DNA of 64,000 bases from the NCBI GenBank assembly GCA_046260155.1, contig JBJYXV010000074.1, positions 1 to 64,000 of the forward strand, in the 5' to 3' direction. The notes beneath the pieces were generated by a model. It searched no databases and was not told where the DNA came from. It saw only the letters and a program-made list of their open reading frames with translations. Positions 53,764 to 62,419 of this stretch are shown piece after piece. Origin of the DNA: PFL25 sp046260155. GTDB lineage: Bacteria; Chloroflexota; Anaerolineae; Anaerolineales; UBA4823. The translations under genes and the position numbers were made by a program. Positions within the stretch are counted from its first letter, which is position 1. Each line of letters starts with the position of its first letter.

Positions 53764-55104
53764 TTATCCTGCTTGTGCAGGCAGATCAATGATAAAAGTC
53801 GCCCCCTCTCCAAGTATGCTGGTTGCTTCGATCTGTCCTCCCTGGATCTCAACCAGGGATTTGGCGATGGCAAGACCCAACCCTGAACCCCCGGACTCCC
53901 GCTGGCGGGATTTGTCCCCGCGGTAGAAGCGTTCAAATAGATGCTCCAGGTCTTCTTCTGGGATCCCGGGACCGGTGTCCTTTACAGAAATTTTCACCCG
54001 ATCCGCGAATGCCTGCGCAGATAGGCTGATCAAACCACCGCCAGGGGTATAGCGCAGGGCATTATCCAGCAGGTTAACCAGGACCTGAGTCATCCGGTCG
54101 GGATCAACCTTGATTTCTGGTAAATCTTGAGCCGCATCGATCTGCAATTGGATTTGCTTCGCATGAGCTTCCTGTTTACGTGCCAGGGCAGAACGCTGAA
54201 TCAATTCATGCGGGGATATCAATTCGAAATTGAGCTGCAGCTCGCCAGCATCTGATAGGGAAAGTGTACGCAGGTCTTCTACCAGGCGGTTTAATCGTTT
54301 CGTCTCATCGTAGATAATATCGAAGGTCTCTGGATCCGGCGGCAGCTCACCATCGCTGAGCGCCTCAGTATGTCCCAGTACGACTGTAAGCGGGGTGCGC
54401 AATTCGTGAGCGATATCTGCTGTCATCTGGCGCCGCAAATCGCGCGACCTGGCTAAATCCGCGCTCATCTGGTTGAATGATGTCGCTAATTCCCCCAATT
54501 CATCATTCGAACGAATCGGTACCTGCTGTTCAAGATCGCCCCTGGCAACTTTTTGTGTTGCAGTGGTCAGTTCTCTCAAAGTGCGAGTTAACGACCTGGC
54601 TAAAATCACACCCAGAAAAACCGACACTAACACAGCTCCTACAGAAGCATAGACCAATGTACTGTACAAGCGGGTTATTTGTGGTGGTAAAGGTGGGTGC
54701 CTCCCATCCCTTAGGTCCAAATTGAAATACATCCCTACCCGATTGCCGTCAACCTGAATTGGAATCCCTTCTCCAACCTGCAAATTCCGTTCAAAAATCC
54801 TGGGATATTGATCAACAACAGAACTAGATAGTATCACCACTCCCTGTGTATCGACGACCACGAATCCCCAATCATATCGCTGGCTGAAATCAGGATTGGC
54901 GGCAAGTCTTTCAACACCCTGCCAGGTTCCATTCTGGCGGTAAAAATCCACCAAATCAGCAAACAAAGCTTCACGAACCTGATCAGTAATTAATTCCCGA
55001 AATTGATTCCCGGTAAGCCGGGCGGTCATTAATGCCACCAGGCCAATACCAACCAGGCTGACCAGAGTAAACCCAAGCACCAATTTGACGGCCAGGGAAC
55101 GCAT
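53764..55104 (-). CDS. HAMP-domain sensor histidine kinase
   Basis: 446-residue membrane histidine kinase. Membrane span 1 is at about residues 6-26, an extracytoplasmic sensor region follows (about 27-150), span 2 is at about 149-170, and HAMP runs to about 220. The DHp helix carries the phospho-acceptor His233 in DIAHELRTPL, and the HATPase domain has the N box LLDNALRYTPGGG, the G1 box DTGPGIPEEDL and the G2 box GSGLGLAIAKSLVE. It starts 4 bp after the stop of the response regulator gene, with GAGGTAA as ribosome binding site; an upstream in-frame start at 55152 would overlap the regulator. The extracytoplasmic sensor has no recognisable ligand domain. It is the last gene of the exporter operon. 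Confidence 0.93.
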   Translation of the reverse strand: MRSLAVKLVLGFTLVSLVGIGLVALMTARLTGNQFRELITDQVREALFADLVDFYRQNGTWQGVERLAANPDFSQRYDWGFVVVDTQGVVILSSSVVDQYPRIFERNLQVGEGIPIQVDGNRVGMYFNLDLRDGRHPPLPPQITRLYSTLVYASVGAVLVSVFLGVILARSLTRTLRELTTATQKVARGDLEQQVPIRSNDELGELATSFNQMSADLARSRDLRRQMTADIAHELRTPLTVVLGHTEALSDGELPPDPETFDIIYDETKRLNRLVEDLRTLSLSDAGELQLNFELISPHELIQRSALARKQEAHAKQIQLQIDAAQDLPEIKVDPDRMTQVLVNLLDNALRYTPGGGLISLSAQAFADRVKISVKDTGPGIPEEDLEHLFERFYRGDKSRQRESGGSGLGLAIAKSLVEIQGGQIEATSILGEGATFIIDLPAQAG

Positions 55105-55108
55105 CAGA

Positions 55109-55792
55109 TTACCTCGCTGTCCATCGATATCCAAGCCCATACACAGTCTCAATGTAGCGCGGCTGGCGTGGGTCCATTTCTATTTTTGCGCGCAGATTCT
55201 TGATATGAACATCGATCGTGCGGGCGTAACCAGCAAAGGCAGTGTCCTGGATCTGATCGAGCAGTTCCAGACGGGTAAACGTACGACCCGGCGCTGCCAT
55301 CAGGGCTGCCAATAAATCAAATTCCGATGGGGTCAAATCTACGACTTCCTCATCTACCTTTACCAGATGATTATTCCGATCCAAGGTCACCCCTCCCTGG
55401 CGCAGGATATCGATTTGAGGCAGGCCTTGCCCTGTCCGGCGCAGCACAGCCCTGACACGCGAGGTCAGTTCCCTTGGGCTGAAGGGTTTGGTGATGTAAT
55501 CATCGGCGCCTAATTCCAGGCCAATCACTTTGTCATCTTCTTCCACCTTGGCAGTTAGAAGGATGATCGGTGTTTCACGTTCCTTGCGGTGCTGGCGCAT
55601 AAATTCATAGCCATCCATCTCGGGCATCAACACGTCGAGGATGATCAAATCAGGTTTCTGCTGCCTGGCGAGATAAAGGGCATCCTGACCATTTGCAGCG
55701 GTTACAACAGAGAACCCCTGCTGCTCCAGATATGCTTTCAGCAGGGAAAGGATACGCTTCTCATCATCAACCACCAAAATGCTTTTTGCCAT
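55109..55792 (-). CDS. OmpR/PhoB-type response regulator
   Basis: 227-residue two-component regulator. The receiver domain has the acidic pair Asp9-Asp10, the phospho-acceptor Asp53 (LIILDVLMPEMDG), Thr/Ser in LLTAK and the Lys of DYITKPFSPREL. The C-terminal winged helix (about residues 130-227) has DLTPSEFDLLAALM and the RTIDVHIKNLRAKIE recognition segment, ending with VYGLGYRW. It binds DNA as a dimer after phosphorylation, presumably by the kinase encoded 4 bp downstream. The gene follows the Gly-rich lipoprotein gene by 42 bp in the same orientation. Confidence 0.94.
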   Translation of the reverse strand: MAKSILVVDDEKRILSLLKAYLEQQGFSVVTAANGQDALYLARQQKPDLIILDVLMPEMDGYEFMRQHRKERETPIILLTAKVEEDDKVIGLELGADDYITKPFSPRELTSRVRAVLRRTGQGLPQIDILRQGGVTLDRNNHLVKVDEEVVDLTPSEFDLLAALMAAPGRTFTRLELLDQIQDTAFAGYARTIDVHIKNLRAKIEMDPRQPRYIETVYGLGYRWTAR

Positions 55793-55834
55793 ACCTCACC
55801 AACCAATTTAAAGAGGTGCAATCCAGATGGGATT

Positions 55835-56626
55835 TTACTCCGCAGACCGTTCTTCCAATAATTCAATTAAAGGATCCACAAATATTAATGACATCCTGTT
55901 TACTACACCGCCTCTTTCGGCCTGCCTTGCTTCCATTGTGGCCTGCTGCTCTGCGGTAAGGTTTCCAGGATCAAATCTCGCCCCACCACCTGGTCCCAAA
56001 CCCCCACCGGGTCCCTGTCCACCTCCAGGTCCCTGTCCTCCACCGGGGAACCCGCCTCCCGGAAATCCACCTGCTGGAAAACCTTCTCCGCTTGCTCGGG
56101 CAGCCTCGGCTGTTGCCTGCATTTCAGGTGTCAGGTTCTCAAATCCTGTACCACCAAATCCATAGGATATCCCCAAGTCTTCCATCAGCTGCACCATTTC
56201 CTCTCCAGTAAACTCCATCTCAGAAATCGCAGAGAGCTGTTCAGGAGTCATCGTATCCTGGATCTGGTTGAAGATTGCATCCATTTCTGCTTCTGCTACT
56301 GTATCGCTCTCGCTAAGGGATTTTGCCGCTTTCCAGAGTGGGAGCAGCTCAGCAGCCTGGGCTGGGTCTACAGCGTATTCAGTATTTTCGAGCAGCAATG
56401 TGCCAAAACCCAGCCGGGCAGAGATCGGCATTTCACCTTGAAAACCCTCACCAACAGCTGGTTGTGATCCCGCCCCTGAGGGGGTGCCATTTCCTGAAAT
56501 CCCTTGGGCTGAAGCATCGTTCGATCCGGTGTCGCTGGCGGTTCCACCCGCACTACCCCCACAGGCACCCAAAATCATGGCTAAAACTATAAAAGCGCTC
56601 ATTAATAACAGAAATCTTATTTTCAT
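55835..56626 (-). CDS. Glycine-rich lipoprotein with LTxxQ-like motifs
   Basis: 263-residue lipoprotein not recognised as a named family. Start chosen at ATG 56626 (TGGAGG upstream). Residues 1-21 form a lipoprotein signal with lipobox LGAC, so Cys22 is the lipid site. The mature part has a Gly/Ser linker, a helical middle (about residues 70-155), and a Gly/Pro-rich low-complexity stretch at about 180-221 built from GGG-QGP/FP units. Three motifs resemble the LTxxQ repeat of CpxP/Spy proteins: MTPEQ 126-130, LTPEM 165-169 and LTAEQ 223-227. Its place between a MacB permease gene and a two-component system suggests an envelope sensor or accessory role; this is inference. Confidence 0.75.
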   Translation of the reverse strand: MKIRFLLLMSAFIVLAMILGACGGSAGGTASDTGSNDASAQGISGNGTPSGAGSQPAVGEGFQGEMPISARLGFGTLLLENTEYAVDPAQAAELLPLWKAAKSLSESDTVAEAEMDAIFNQIQDTMTPEQLSAISEMEFTGEEMVQLMEDLGISYGFGGTGFENLTPEMQATAEAARASGEGFPAGGFPGGGFPGGGQGPGGGQGPGGGLGPGGGARFDPGNLTAEQQATMEARQAERGGVVNRMSLIFVDPLIELLEERSAE

Positions 56627-56716
56627 ATTAAACCTCCACAATCCTTATAAATCCTGCACAGAATCCAATCAAAGTGCAGGATTCGTTATTTATAATTAAG
56701 TGATTCTGTAATACCT

Positions 56717-57952
56717 TTATTCATGTCGCAAAGCCTCGATCGGATCCAGCTGCGAGGCTTTATTCGCAGGGTAAAAGCCAAAGAAAATACCTACAATCGC
56801 TGCAGAACTGAAAGCCAGCAGGATCGCGCCGGGAACGATCACCGTTCTCATATCACCCAGCTCTCCAAACAGATAGGCACCGCCGATTCCGGCCACCACA
56901 CCGATCAACCCGCCCATCAAACTCAACAGCATGGCTTCTGTCAAAAACTGAAAGCGAATGTCATTCGGGCTGGCGCCCACGGATTGGCGAATACCGATTT
57001 CTCGCGTCCTTTCTGTGACACTGACCAGCATGATATTCATGATGCCGATCCCACCCACCAGCAGCGATACAGCTGCCACCCAGGTCAGTAGGCTGCGAAA
57101 GGCAGCAGTAGCTGCTTCCTGGGTTTGGATGATATCTTGCTGGGTTTGGATTACGAAATCTGGTTCCTCCAGACTGACATCATGCCTTTTTGCCAGCAAC
57201 AGCTCGATCTGCAAGATGATGTCATCAATAGGCACATCCGAATCTACTTCCACATAGATGATCCCCACCCGGTCACCGATCACCCGGGCAAACATGGAGG
57301 GAGTAAATTTTTGGAACACCACTGTAATGGGAACGTAGATGCGTGAGTCATAATCACTGTTTCCAACTACACCTTTCTCTGAGAATACACCCACCACCGT
57401 TAATTTTGTATTCCCAACCGTTACCAGCTGGCCTATAGGCGGTTCATCTCCAAATAATTCTTCTGCCAGGGTCGATCCCAGCACGGCAACCTTCTGGGTG
57501 CGATCGATATCTGTCTGGTTGAAGTAGCGTCCAGATTCTATCGTCATGTCACGCACTTCAGGAAAATCCACAGTGGTGCCCAGGATGGAGACTTCGTCCA
57601 AACTGGTATCACCAAACTTGACCGTTTCCATGCTGGGTTGTTCCACAACGACGGCAGTGACCCCACTGATCTCGTCGCCAATGGCGAAGGCATCATCATA
57701 CGTTAGACCACCGGAGGGACCGCCTCCCTCTCTGCCGAATCCACCACGAGTAAAGCTGGATTGGACAAATACCAGATTGGTGCCCAACCCAGTGATCTGC
57801 TCCTCAATCGTGGCTTCCGTACCGGAACTGATTGAAATCATCATAATTACTGCCGCCACACCAATAATCACCCCCAGCATCGTCAGGAGGGAACGCAGCT
57901 TGTTCTTAGTCAGGCCTCTTGAAGCGATTTTCAGAACTTTACTTAACCGCAT
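56717..57952 (-). CDS. MacB-type ABC transporter permease
   Basis: 411-residue permease of the MacB/FtsX mechanotransmission type. Span 1 is near residues 20-42 (LTMLGVIIGVAAVIMMISISSGT), a large extracytoplasmic domain follows (about 45-285) with ITGLGTNLVFVQSSF at its start, and three spans in the last 120 residues include WVAAVSLLVGGIGIMNIMLVSVTERTREIGIRQ (motif around 290-320). It lacks a fused ATPase; that is encoded by the upstream gene, with which it overlaps by 14 bp. A Gly/Arg-rich loop (GGFGREGGGPSGG) sits at about 71-83. It ends with ASQLDPIEALRHE, the normal MacB end. Substrate unknown. Confidence 0.92.
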   Translation of the reverse strand: MRLSKVLKIASRGLTKNKLRSLLTMLGVIIGVAAVIMMISISSGTEATIEEQITGLGTNLVFVQSSFTRGGFGREGGGPSGGLTYDDAFAIGDEISGVTAVVVEQPSMETVKFGDTSLDEVSILGTTVDFPEVRDMTIESGRYFNQTDIDRTQKVAVLGSTLAEELFGDEPPIGQLVTVGNTKLTVVGVFSEKGVVGNSDYDSRIYVPITVVFQKFTPSMFARVIGDRVGIIYVEVDSDVPIDDIILQIELLLAKRHDVSLEEPDFVIQTQQDIIQTQEAATAAFRSLLTWVAAVSLLVGGIGIMNIMLVSVTERTREIGIRQSVGASPNDIRFQFLTEAMLLSLMGGLIGVVAGIGGAYLFGELGDMRTVIVPGAILLAFSSAAIVGIFFGFYPANKASQLDPIEALRHE

Positions 57953-58688
57953 GATTCACTTCCTTTGCTACTTTCCCGGTTAATTTATTTCCATTCAATA
58001 CATCAGTCTCAATCTTCCCGTCCAGCAAGTGGATGATACGTTCGGCAGAAGTCGCGATTGCTTCATCATGCGTTATCATGACGATCGTGCTCCCCTGAGC
58101 ATGCAATTCAGACAATAAATTCATGATCTCTTCACCAGATCGAGTATCCAGGTTTCCGGTAGGCTCATCAGCCAGGATCAGTACTGGATCATTTACCAGC
58201 GCTCTGGCAATCGCCACCCGCTGCATCTGACCACCAGATAACTCCTGCGGTTTGTGGTCGATCCGGTCCGCAAGACCGACTGCCTCCAGCGCGGCCATCG
58301 CTTTCTCCGCTTGTTCCGCATCACTCAATTTACCGTTGCGGCTATAAAGCAGGGGCAGAACAACATTCTCGAGCGCAGTCGTTTGGGGGAGTAAATTATA
58401 GGACTGAAAGATGAAACCTATATGCTGGTTGCGAATGATAGCCAGTTGAGTCTTATCCAGGTCGCTGACGTCTTCTCCCGCCAGAAAATACTGCCCAGAG
58501 GTTGGGCGATCCAGACAGCCCAGGATATTCATCAGTGTGCTTTTCCCTGACCCGGAAGGTCCCATGATCGCCACGAACTCACCTTTACGGATTGTCAGGC
58601 TGACTCCATCCAGGGCTCTCACCTGCAAATCACCCATTCCATAAATCTTGGTAAGATCAACAATCTCAATGATCGTTTCAATGCTCAT
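57939..58688 (-). CDS. MacB-type ABC transporter ATP-binding protein
   Basis: 249-residue ATPase with all ABC motifs: Walker A GPSGSGKST (about residues 43-51), Q-loop FIFQSYNLLPQ, signature LSGGQMQRVAIA (about 149-160), Walker B LILADEPTGNLD (about 170-181) and the H-loop MITHD. It belongs to the LolD/MacB/FtsE group that pairs with mechanotransmission permeases. The start overlaps the end of the adaptor gene by 11 bp, and its end overlaps the permease gene by 14 bp, so the three are translationally coupled. Confidence 0.95.
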   Translation of the reverse strand: MSIETIIEIVDLTKIYGMGDLQVRALDGVSLTIRKGEFVAIMGPSGSGKSTLMNILGCLDRPTSGQYFLAGEDVSDLDKTQLAIIRNQHIGFIFQSYNLLPQTTALENVVLPLLYSRNGKLSDAEQAEKAMAALEAVGLADRIDHKPQELSGGQMQRVAIARALVNDPVLILADEPTGNLDTRSGEEIMNLLSELHAQGSTIVMITHDEAIATSAERIIHLLDGKIETDVLNGNKLTGKVAKEVNHAVK

Positions 58689-60309
58689 CTACCTGCTCCT
58701 GATCGAAATCCAGGTTTCCAATCGCCACTTGTTCGCCGGGTTCCACGCCGGATATGATTTCTGCAGTCGTTGCATCCGCTAGCCCTATCTGAACCGGGCG
58801 TAGCTCCAGGGTCTCACCATCAACCACATACACGATATAGCCGCCCTGCGCATCTTGATGCAGGGCATCGAGGGATACCAGGACCGCATTGGTTGCTTCA
58901 CCTGAGATGATATCTACTCCTGCGTTGAGACCAAGAGGTAGGTAATCCAGATTGCCTTGCTGAGAATCCATCAAAACTAAAACCCGGACAGCCTGGGAAT
59001 TACCAGCTCTGACCAGTTCTGGATCCAGCTGAACGACCTCCCCAGAAAAAGTTGAATCTGGAAAAGCATCAAAGGTGATCTCAGCTCGGTCACCTTTGTG
59101 GACAGAAGCTAGATCGGTTTCGTCCAGGAACACCTCCAGCATCATCTGGCTGACATCGGCCAGGGTGAGAACGGTTTGATTCCCGACCCGGTCTCCCGCC
59201 TGTGCATCGATCGACACCACGATACCATTCATTGGCGCATTCAAATCCAAAATCAGGTTCTCAGCCTGCAACATCGCCAGGGTAAGCTCGGCCTTCTCCA
59301 GCTGGATATCTAATAGGGAAATCTGATCTGGATCAGGTCCATTTTTCAAGTGTTCCCATTCAGATTGAGCTTCAGCAAGTTGAGCTTCAGCCATGGCTAA
59401 ATCACCATCTGCCGGACCCGCCTCAACTTTTTGCCAATTTTTTTGCGCCTGCTCCAGCTGTGCTTTTGCAGTTGTTAACCTCGCTTCCGCGACCGATAAA
59501 TCAATTTCATCTGGTGGAAGATCCATGCTTTCGTACTTAAAGCGTGCGCTTTCAACCTTTACCTGCTGGTTAGCCAGCTGCACACGCAGATTTAATAATT
59601 GCTGGTCCAGCCTATCCCGGTCCATCTGGTTCGAAGCACTTTTGAATTGGTATTCGGCCTGGGCCATCCGAGCTTGAATTTCCTTAAGCTCTTTTTCTTT
59701 GAACAAGAGGCTGGCATAAGCTGTATCGATCGCCTGCTGTGAAGGTGTCGAATTGGCGATATACAGGTTCATTTCAGCTTCTTTAACAGCTTCTTGTGCC
59801 TGCTCCAGGGATTGCAAGGCCACTGCTTTTTCTAAATCACGATCCCCCAGCTTTTCAACTCCCAATTGTGCATTTTCATATGCCACCAAGGCCTGAGCTG
59901 AAGCCAGCTGTGCGTTTTGATGGGCTTGATCTAAATTCCCCCGGGCGGTCAAGACCGCCAGCTGCGCGCTGGCGATGTCTGCTGCCCGATCTGCTTCCGT
60001 CCGGTCTACTTTCAATCTGGCGAGGGTCTCACCTTTCTGGACCTGGTCACCAACCTGTACATTCATTTCCAGCAACTGACCCCTTTCCTGAAAACCCAAA
60101 CCAACCTCAGAAACCGGTACCAATTCCCCTGATCCACTGACTATCAAGGTCAAATCGCCCAACCGGGCAACTGTAGTCTGGACAGCAACCTCATCCGCCT
60201 GTTGTGCCTGATTCGAACCGGTAGAAGGAGAGAAAAAGAGCAAATATAGAAGGCCTCCAACTACAGCTAATAAGGCCAAGCCAATCCCGGCAATCCAATT
60301 TCTACGCAC
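58678..60309 (-). CDS. MacA-like periplasmic adaptor (second copy)
   Basis: 543-residue membrane-fusion-type adaptor. An N-terminal anchor (about residues 5-27) is followed by a half-lipoyl/barrel strand set (TTVARLGDLTLIVSGSGELVP) and a long helical coiled-coil region (about 110-345) with duplicated AEAQLAEAQSEW / VAEARLTTAKAQLEQA repeats. Then come the second lipoyl half (LNAPMNGIVVSIDAQAGDRVG, about 350-370), the beta-barrel (FLDETDLASVHKGDRAEI) and a membrane-proximal end. It is paralogous to the upstream adaptor gene, with the same length and order. Two adaptors in one operon are unusual; they may form a hetero-oligomer. The gene overlaps the ATPase gene by 11 bp. Confidence 0.9.
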   Translation of the reverse strand: MRRNWIAGIGLALLAVVGGLLYLLFFSPSTGSNQAQQADEVAVQTTVARLGDLTLIVSGSGELVPVSEVGLGFQERGQLLEMNVQVGDQVQKGETLARLKVDRTEADRAADIASAQLAVLTARGNLDQAHQNAQLASAQALVAYENAQLGVEKLGDRDLEKAVALQSLEQAQEAVKEAEMNLYIANSTPSQQAIDTAYASLLFKEKELKEIQARMAQAEYQFKSASNQMDRDRLDQQLLNLRVQLANQQVKVESARFKYESMDLPPDEIDLSVAEARLTTAKAQLEQAQKNWQKVEAGPADGDLAMAEAQLAEAQSEWEHLKNGPDPDQISLLDIQLEKAELTLAMLQAENLILDLNAPMNGIVVSIDAQAGDRVGNQTVLTLADVSQMMLEVFLDETDLASVHKGDRAEITFDAFPDSTFSGEVVQLDPELVRAGNSQAVRVLVLMDSQQGNLDYLPLGLNAGVDIISGEATNAVLVSLDALHQDAQGGYIVYVVDGETLELRPVQIGLADATTAEIISGVEPGEQVAIGNLDFDQEQVDEH

Positions 60310-60334
60310 AGATTAACAGCTCCTCAATACCTGG

Positions 60335-61966
60335 TTAATTGGTCGCAACCACACCGGTCGTCACGACTTCACCCGCCTGCAAACCGGTCAAGATCTCTGC
60401 TGAGGTGTAATCCATCAAGCCAACCGTAACAACGCGCAGCCTTGGTTCTCCATTTTCCATGACGAAAACTGCATACTCATTCGGCGCAATTTCTCGCACG
60501 GCTTCAACTGGAACCAACACAGCGTTCTGCGTCCTACCGCCGATCACATCGACGGAGGCATTTGAACCAACCGGCAAGGACCACGGCTTGGAGAAGGATT
60601 CCACGTCCAGCTGCACCCACGCCAGGACCGCATCGACGTTGGAAACTGACTGCAAGCTCGGGCTCACTTCTGTTACCTGGCCGGTAAACATGTCATCCGG
60701 CAGCGAATCAAATACCACCTCAGCTTCAAAGCCAACAGCAACTTTATCCAGATCGGCTTCGTCCAGGTAAACCTCCAAGACAGGGTGCTGGAGATCAGCC
60801 ATGGTAATAATCGCATTCGCGCTAACAGCTTCACCGACACTGGCATCGATCGACATGATCGTTCCGTCCATCGGAGCGACTAAATCAATTACCGCCTGAT
60901 CCTCCTGGGCTACATCATACTTTGCTTGCGCATTGGCCAGGTTGGCTTCAGCCAAAGCCACCTCCGCTGGATCGACACCACCTTTCAAGGTCTCATACTT
61001 TGCTCTTGCAAGCGCCAGGTTTGCTTCAGCCAGAGCGACTTCACCGGGTGTGGGGCCATCTTTGATGCGATCATAATCCCGCTGGGCTTCTGCCAGTGCT
61101 GCCTGGGCAGCTGCCAGGTCTGCTGAGCTTGATTCAAGATCCAGCTGGCTGCCTGTCCCGGTGACAGCGTTATAGTAGCGCAGAGCAGTGTCATAAGCTG
61201 ACTGAGCTGCTGAAAATTTAAGCTGCGCATTGGCTTTTCCTAAATCTTCATCTGGCTTGTTGACATAATCATCAAATTTTGCCTGCTGGTCATTGAGTCT
61301 CTTCTCCGCCAGAACCAGTTCCGCATAAGCTGCATCGATTGTGGTTTGGTCCGCGGTCGAGCGGACGGCATTGTATGTCCGCTCAGCTTGCTTGACTGCT
61401 TCTTCGGCTTCCGCAACAGCCTGCAGGGCTTGGGCTTCCCGCAGATCACCATTTTGCAAATCGTCCAGTGCATCTTGAGCGGCTTCGACATCCAGCAGCG
61501 CTTGTGCTGTATCAACCTGGATAGAATCGTAAATATCATCCAATGCCTGCTGTGAAGTGAGAACATTCAGCTTGGCTTCTGCCAAAGCCAAAGCAATCTC
61601 ATCTTCAGATTGGGTTGTCTCCAGGCGAGCGATCACATCACCCGTCTGCACCTGATCTCCGACCTTCACCAGAAGCTCAGATAATGTACCCGCCTCATCA
61701 AAACCAAGATTCACTTCTCTAGCAGGGATGACCTGACCTGCACCGGTAGCAAATACGGTCAAATCGCCGGTACGCGAAACCGCCGTTTGGATTTGGGGTG
61801 TCTCTCCGACAGCTGCCTCCTGCGTGGTGAAATAATCATAGACAAAATAACCACCTATTACGACCACAACCACAACCCCCAAGGTTATCCACAAAAACTT
61901 ATTTCCCAGGAGATTCCTCCAAGACTGGTTTGCGGAATCCTTCTTATTGATACTGATGGTTTTCAT
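60335..61966 (-). CDS. MacA-like periplasmic adaptor (first copy)
   Basis: First gene of the exporter operon, 543 residues. The membrane anchor (about residues 26-48, WITLGVVVVVVIGGYFVYDY) is followed by a lipoyl half (AVSRTGDLTVFATGAGQVIPARE), a long coiled coil (about 120-370), the second lipoyl half (VAPMDGTIMSIDASVGEAV), a barrel (YLDEADLDKVAVGFEAEVVF) and a C-terminal domain. The coiled coil carries a tandem unit GEVALAEANLALARAKYETLKGG / AEVALAEANLANAQAKYD at about 310-360. In monoderm bacteria such adaptors cannot reach an outer membrane channel, and none is encoded here. A TATACT box lies upstream at 62045-62040. Confidence 0.9.
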   Translation of the reverse strand: MKTISINKKDSANQSWRNLLGNKFLWITLGVVVVVVIGGYFVYDYFTTQEAAVGETPQIQTAVSRTGDLTVFATGAGQVIPAREVNLGFDEAGTLSELLVKVGDQVQTGDVIARLETTQSEDEIALALAEAKLNVLTSQQALDDIYDSIQVDTAQALLDVEAAQDALDDLQNGDLREAQALQAVAEAEEAVKQAERTYNAVRSTADQTTIDAAYAELVLAEKRLNDQQAKFDDYVNKPDEDLGKANAQLKFSAAQSAYDTALRYYNAVTGTGSQLDLESSSADLAAAQAALAEAQRDYDRIKDGPTPGEVALAEANLALARAKYETLKGGVDPAEVALAEANLANAQAKYDVAQEDQAVIDLVAPMDGTIMSIDASVGEAVSANAIITMADLQHPVLEVYLDEADLDKVAVGFEAEVVFDSLPDDMFTGQVTEVSPSLQSVSNVDAVLAWVQLDVESFSKPWSLPVGSNASVDVIGGRTQNAVLVPVEAVREIAPNEYAVFVMENGEPRLRVVTVGLMDYTSAEILTGLQAGEVVTTGVVATN

Positions 61967-62039
61967 AGGTTGCTCCTGAAATAAATTTCACAAGTAGAAT
62001 CACAGAACCCAGGCATTTTGACCCTCGGGCCATTGACTC

Positions 62040-62045
62040 AGTATA
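62040..62045 (-). promoter_or_regulatory. TATACT -10-like box ahead of the exporter operon
   Basis: Reverse strand TATACT about 75 bp before the first adaptor start. There is no convincing -35, so weak or activator-dependent transcription is possible; the operon's own response regulator is a candidate. Confidence 0.3.
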
Positions 62046-62133
62046 AGCCTTACCTGTAAATGATCTGTTAGAAATTTATGTAGAAATTATGAAGATTTTC
62101 GGACCTAAACGAGAACTACCTTTTAAACGAAAC

Positions 62134-62164
62134 ATGCCTGCGGAAGCTTGAATTCCGCGGGCAT
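62134..62164 (-). terminator. Terminator hairpin after the ccm gene block
   Basis: Arms ATGCCTGCGGAA (62134-62145) and TTCCGCGGGCAT (62153-62164), 12 bp with one G-T pair and a 7-nt loop. On the reverse strand it is followed by GTTTCGTTTAAAA. It lies 46 bp after the last gene of the ccm block. Confidence 0.65.
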
Positions 62165-62209
62165 CTTATAGCTATTATCTCTTTTAATTGATTGCTTGGT
62201 GTGCGCTCC

Positions 62210-62419
62210 CTAATCCTGCCCAGTAACGGGATGATCGACCAGGTATGAGTTGTTTGGATGCTGGACAAATTCACGCTGGCAGGTCGAAGTGCAGAAGAAA
62301 ATCCATTTACCTTCATGGAATGCGTGGGGGGTTTCATCTAAAAACCGCTCCACTGAACCACACGCAGTAATTATTTTGCTACCAATCACTGGCAGTGGAT
62401 TTGATTCACCCTGCCTCAC
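62210..62419 (-). CDS. Small YHS/TRASH-type metal-binding protein
   Basis: 69-residue protein that starts with GTG at 62419. The GTGA there also contains the TGA stop of the preceding ccmD-like gene, so translation is coupled. The core matches a YHS/TRASH-like heavy-metal domain: Cys20 in ITACGS, then GKWIFFCTSTCQREF with Cys43 and Cys47, and the HPNNSYL end (Pro55, Tyr59), the order C...yyFCxxxC..F...P..Y. TRASH/YHS domains bind copper or other soft metals in copper chaperones and P-type ATPases. Encoded at the end of a cytochrome c maturation block, it may supply or sense copper, or protect thiols or heme. No signal peptide. The exact family is uncertain. Confidence 0.75.
   Translation of the reverse strand: MRQGESNPLPVIGSKIITACGSVERFLDETPHAFHEGKWIFFCTSTCQREFVQHPNNSYLVDHPVTGQD

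Noticed and set aside
60900..61200. CRISPR-like or microsatellite repeat inside the first adaptor gene
   Set aside because: The repetition is codon-level and comes from the coiled-coil AEANLALARAKYE units, with diverged spacing.
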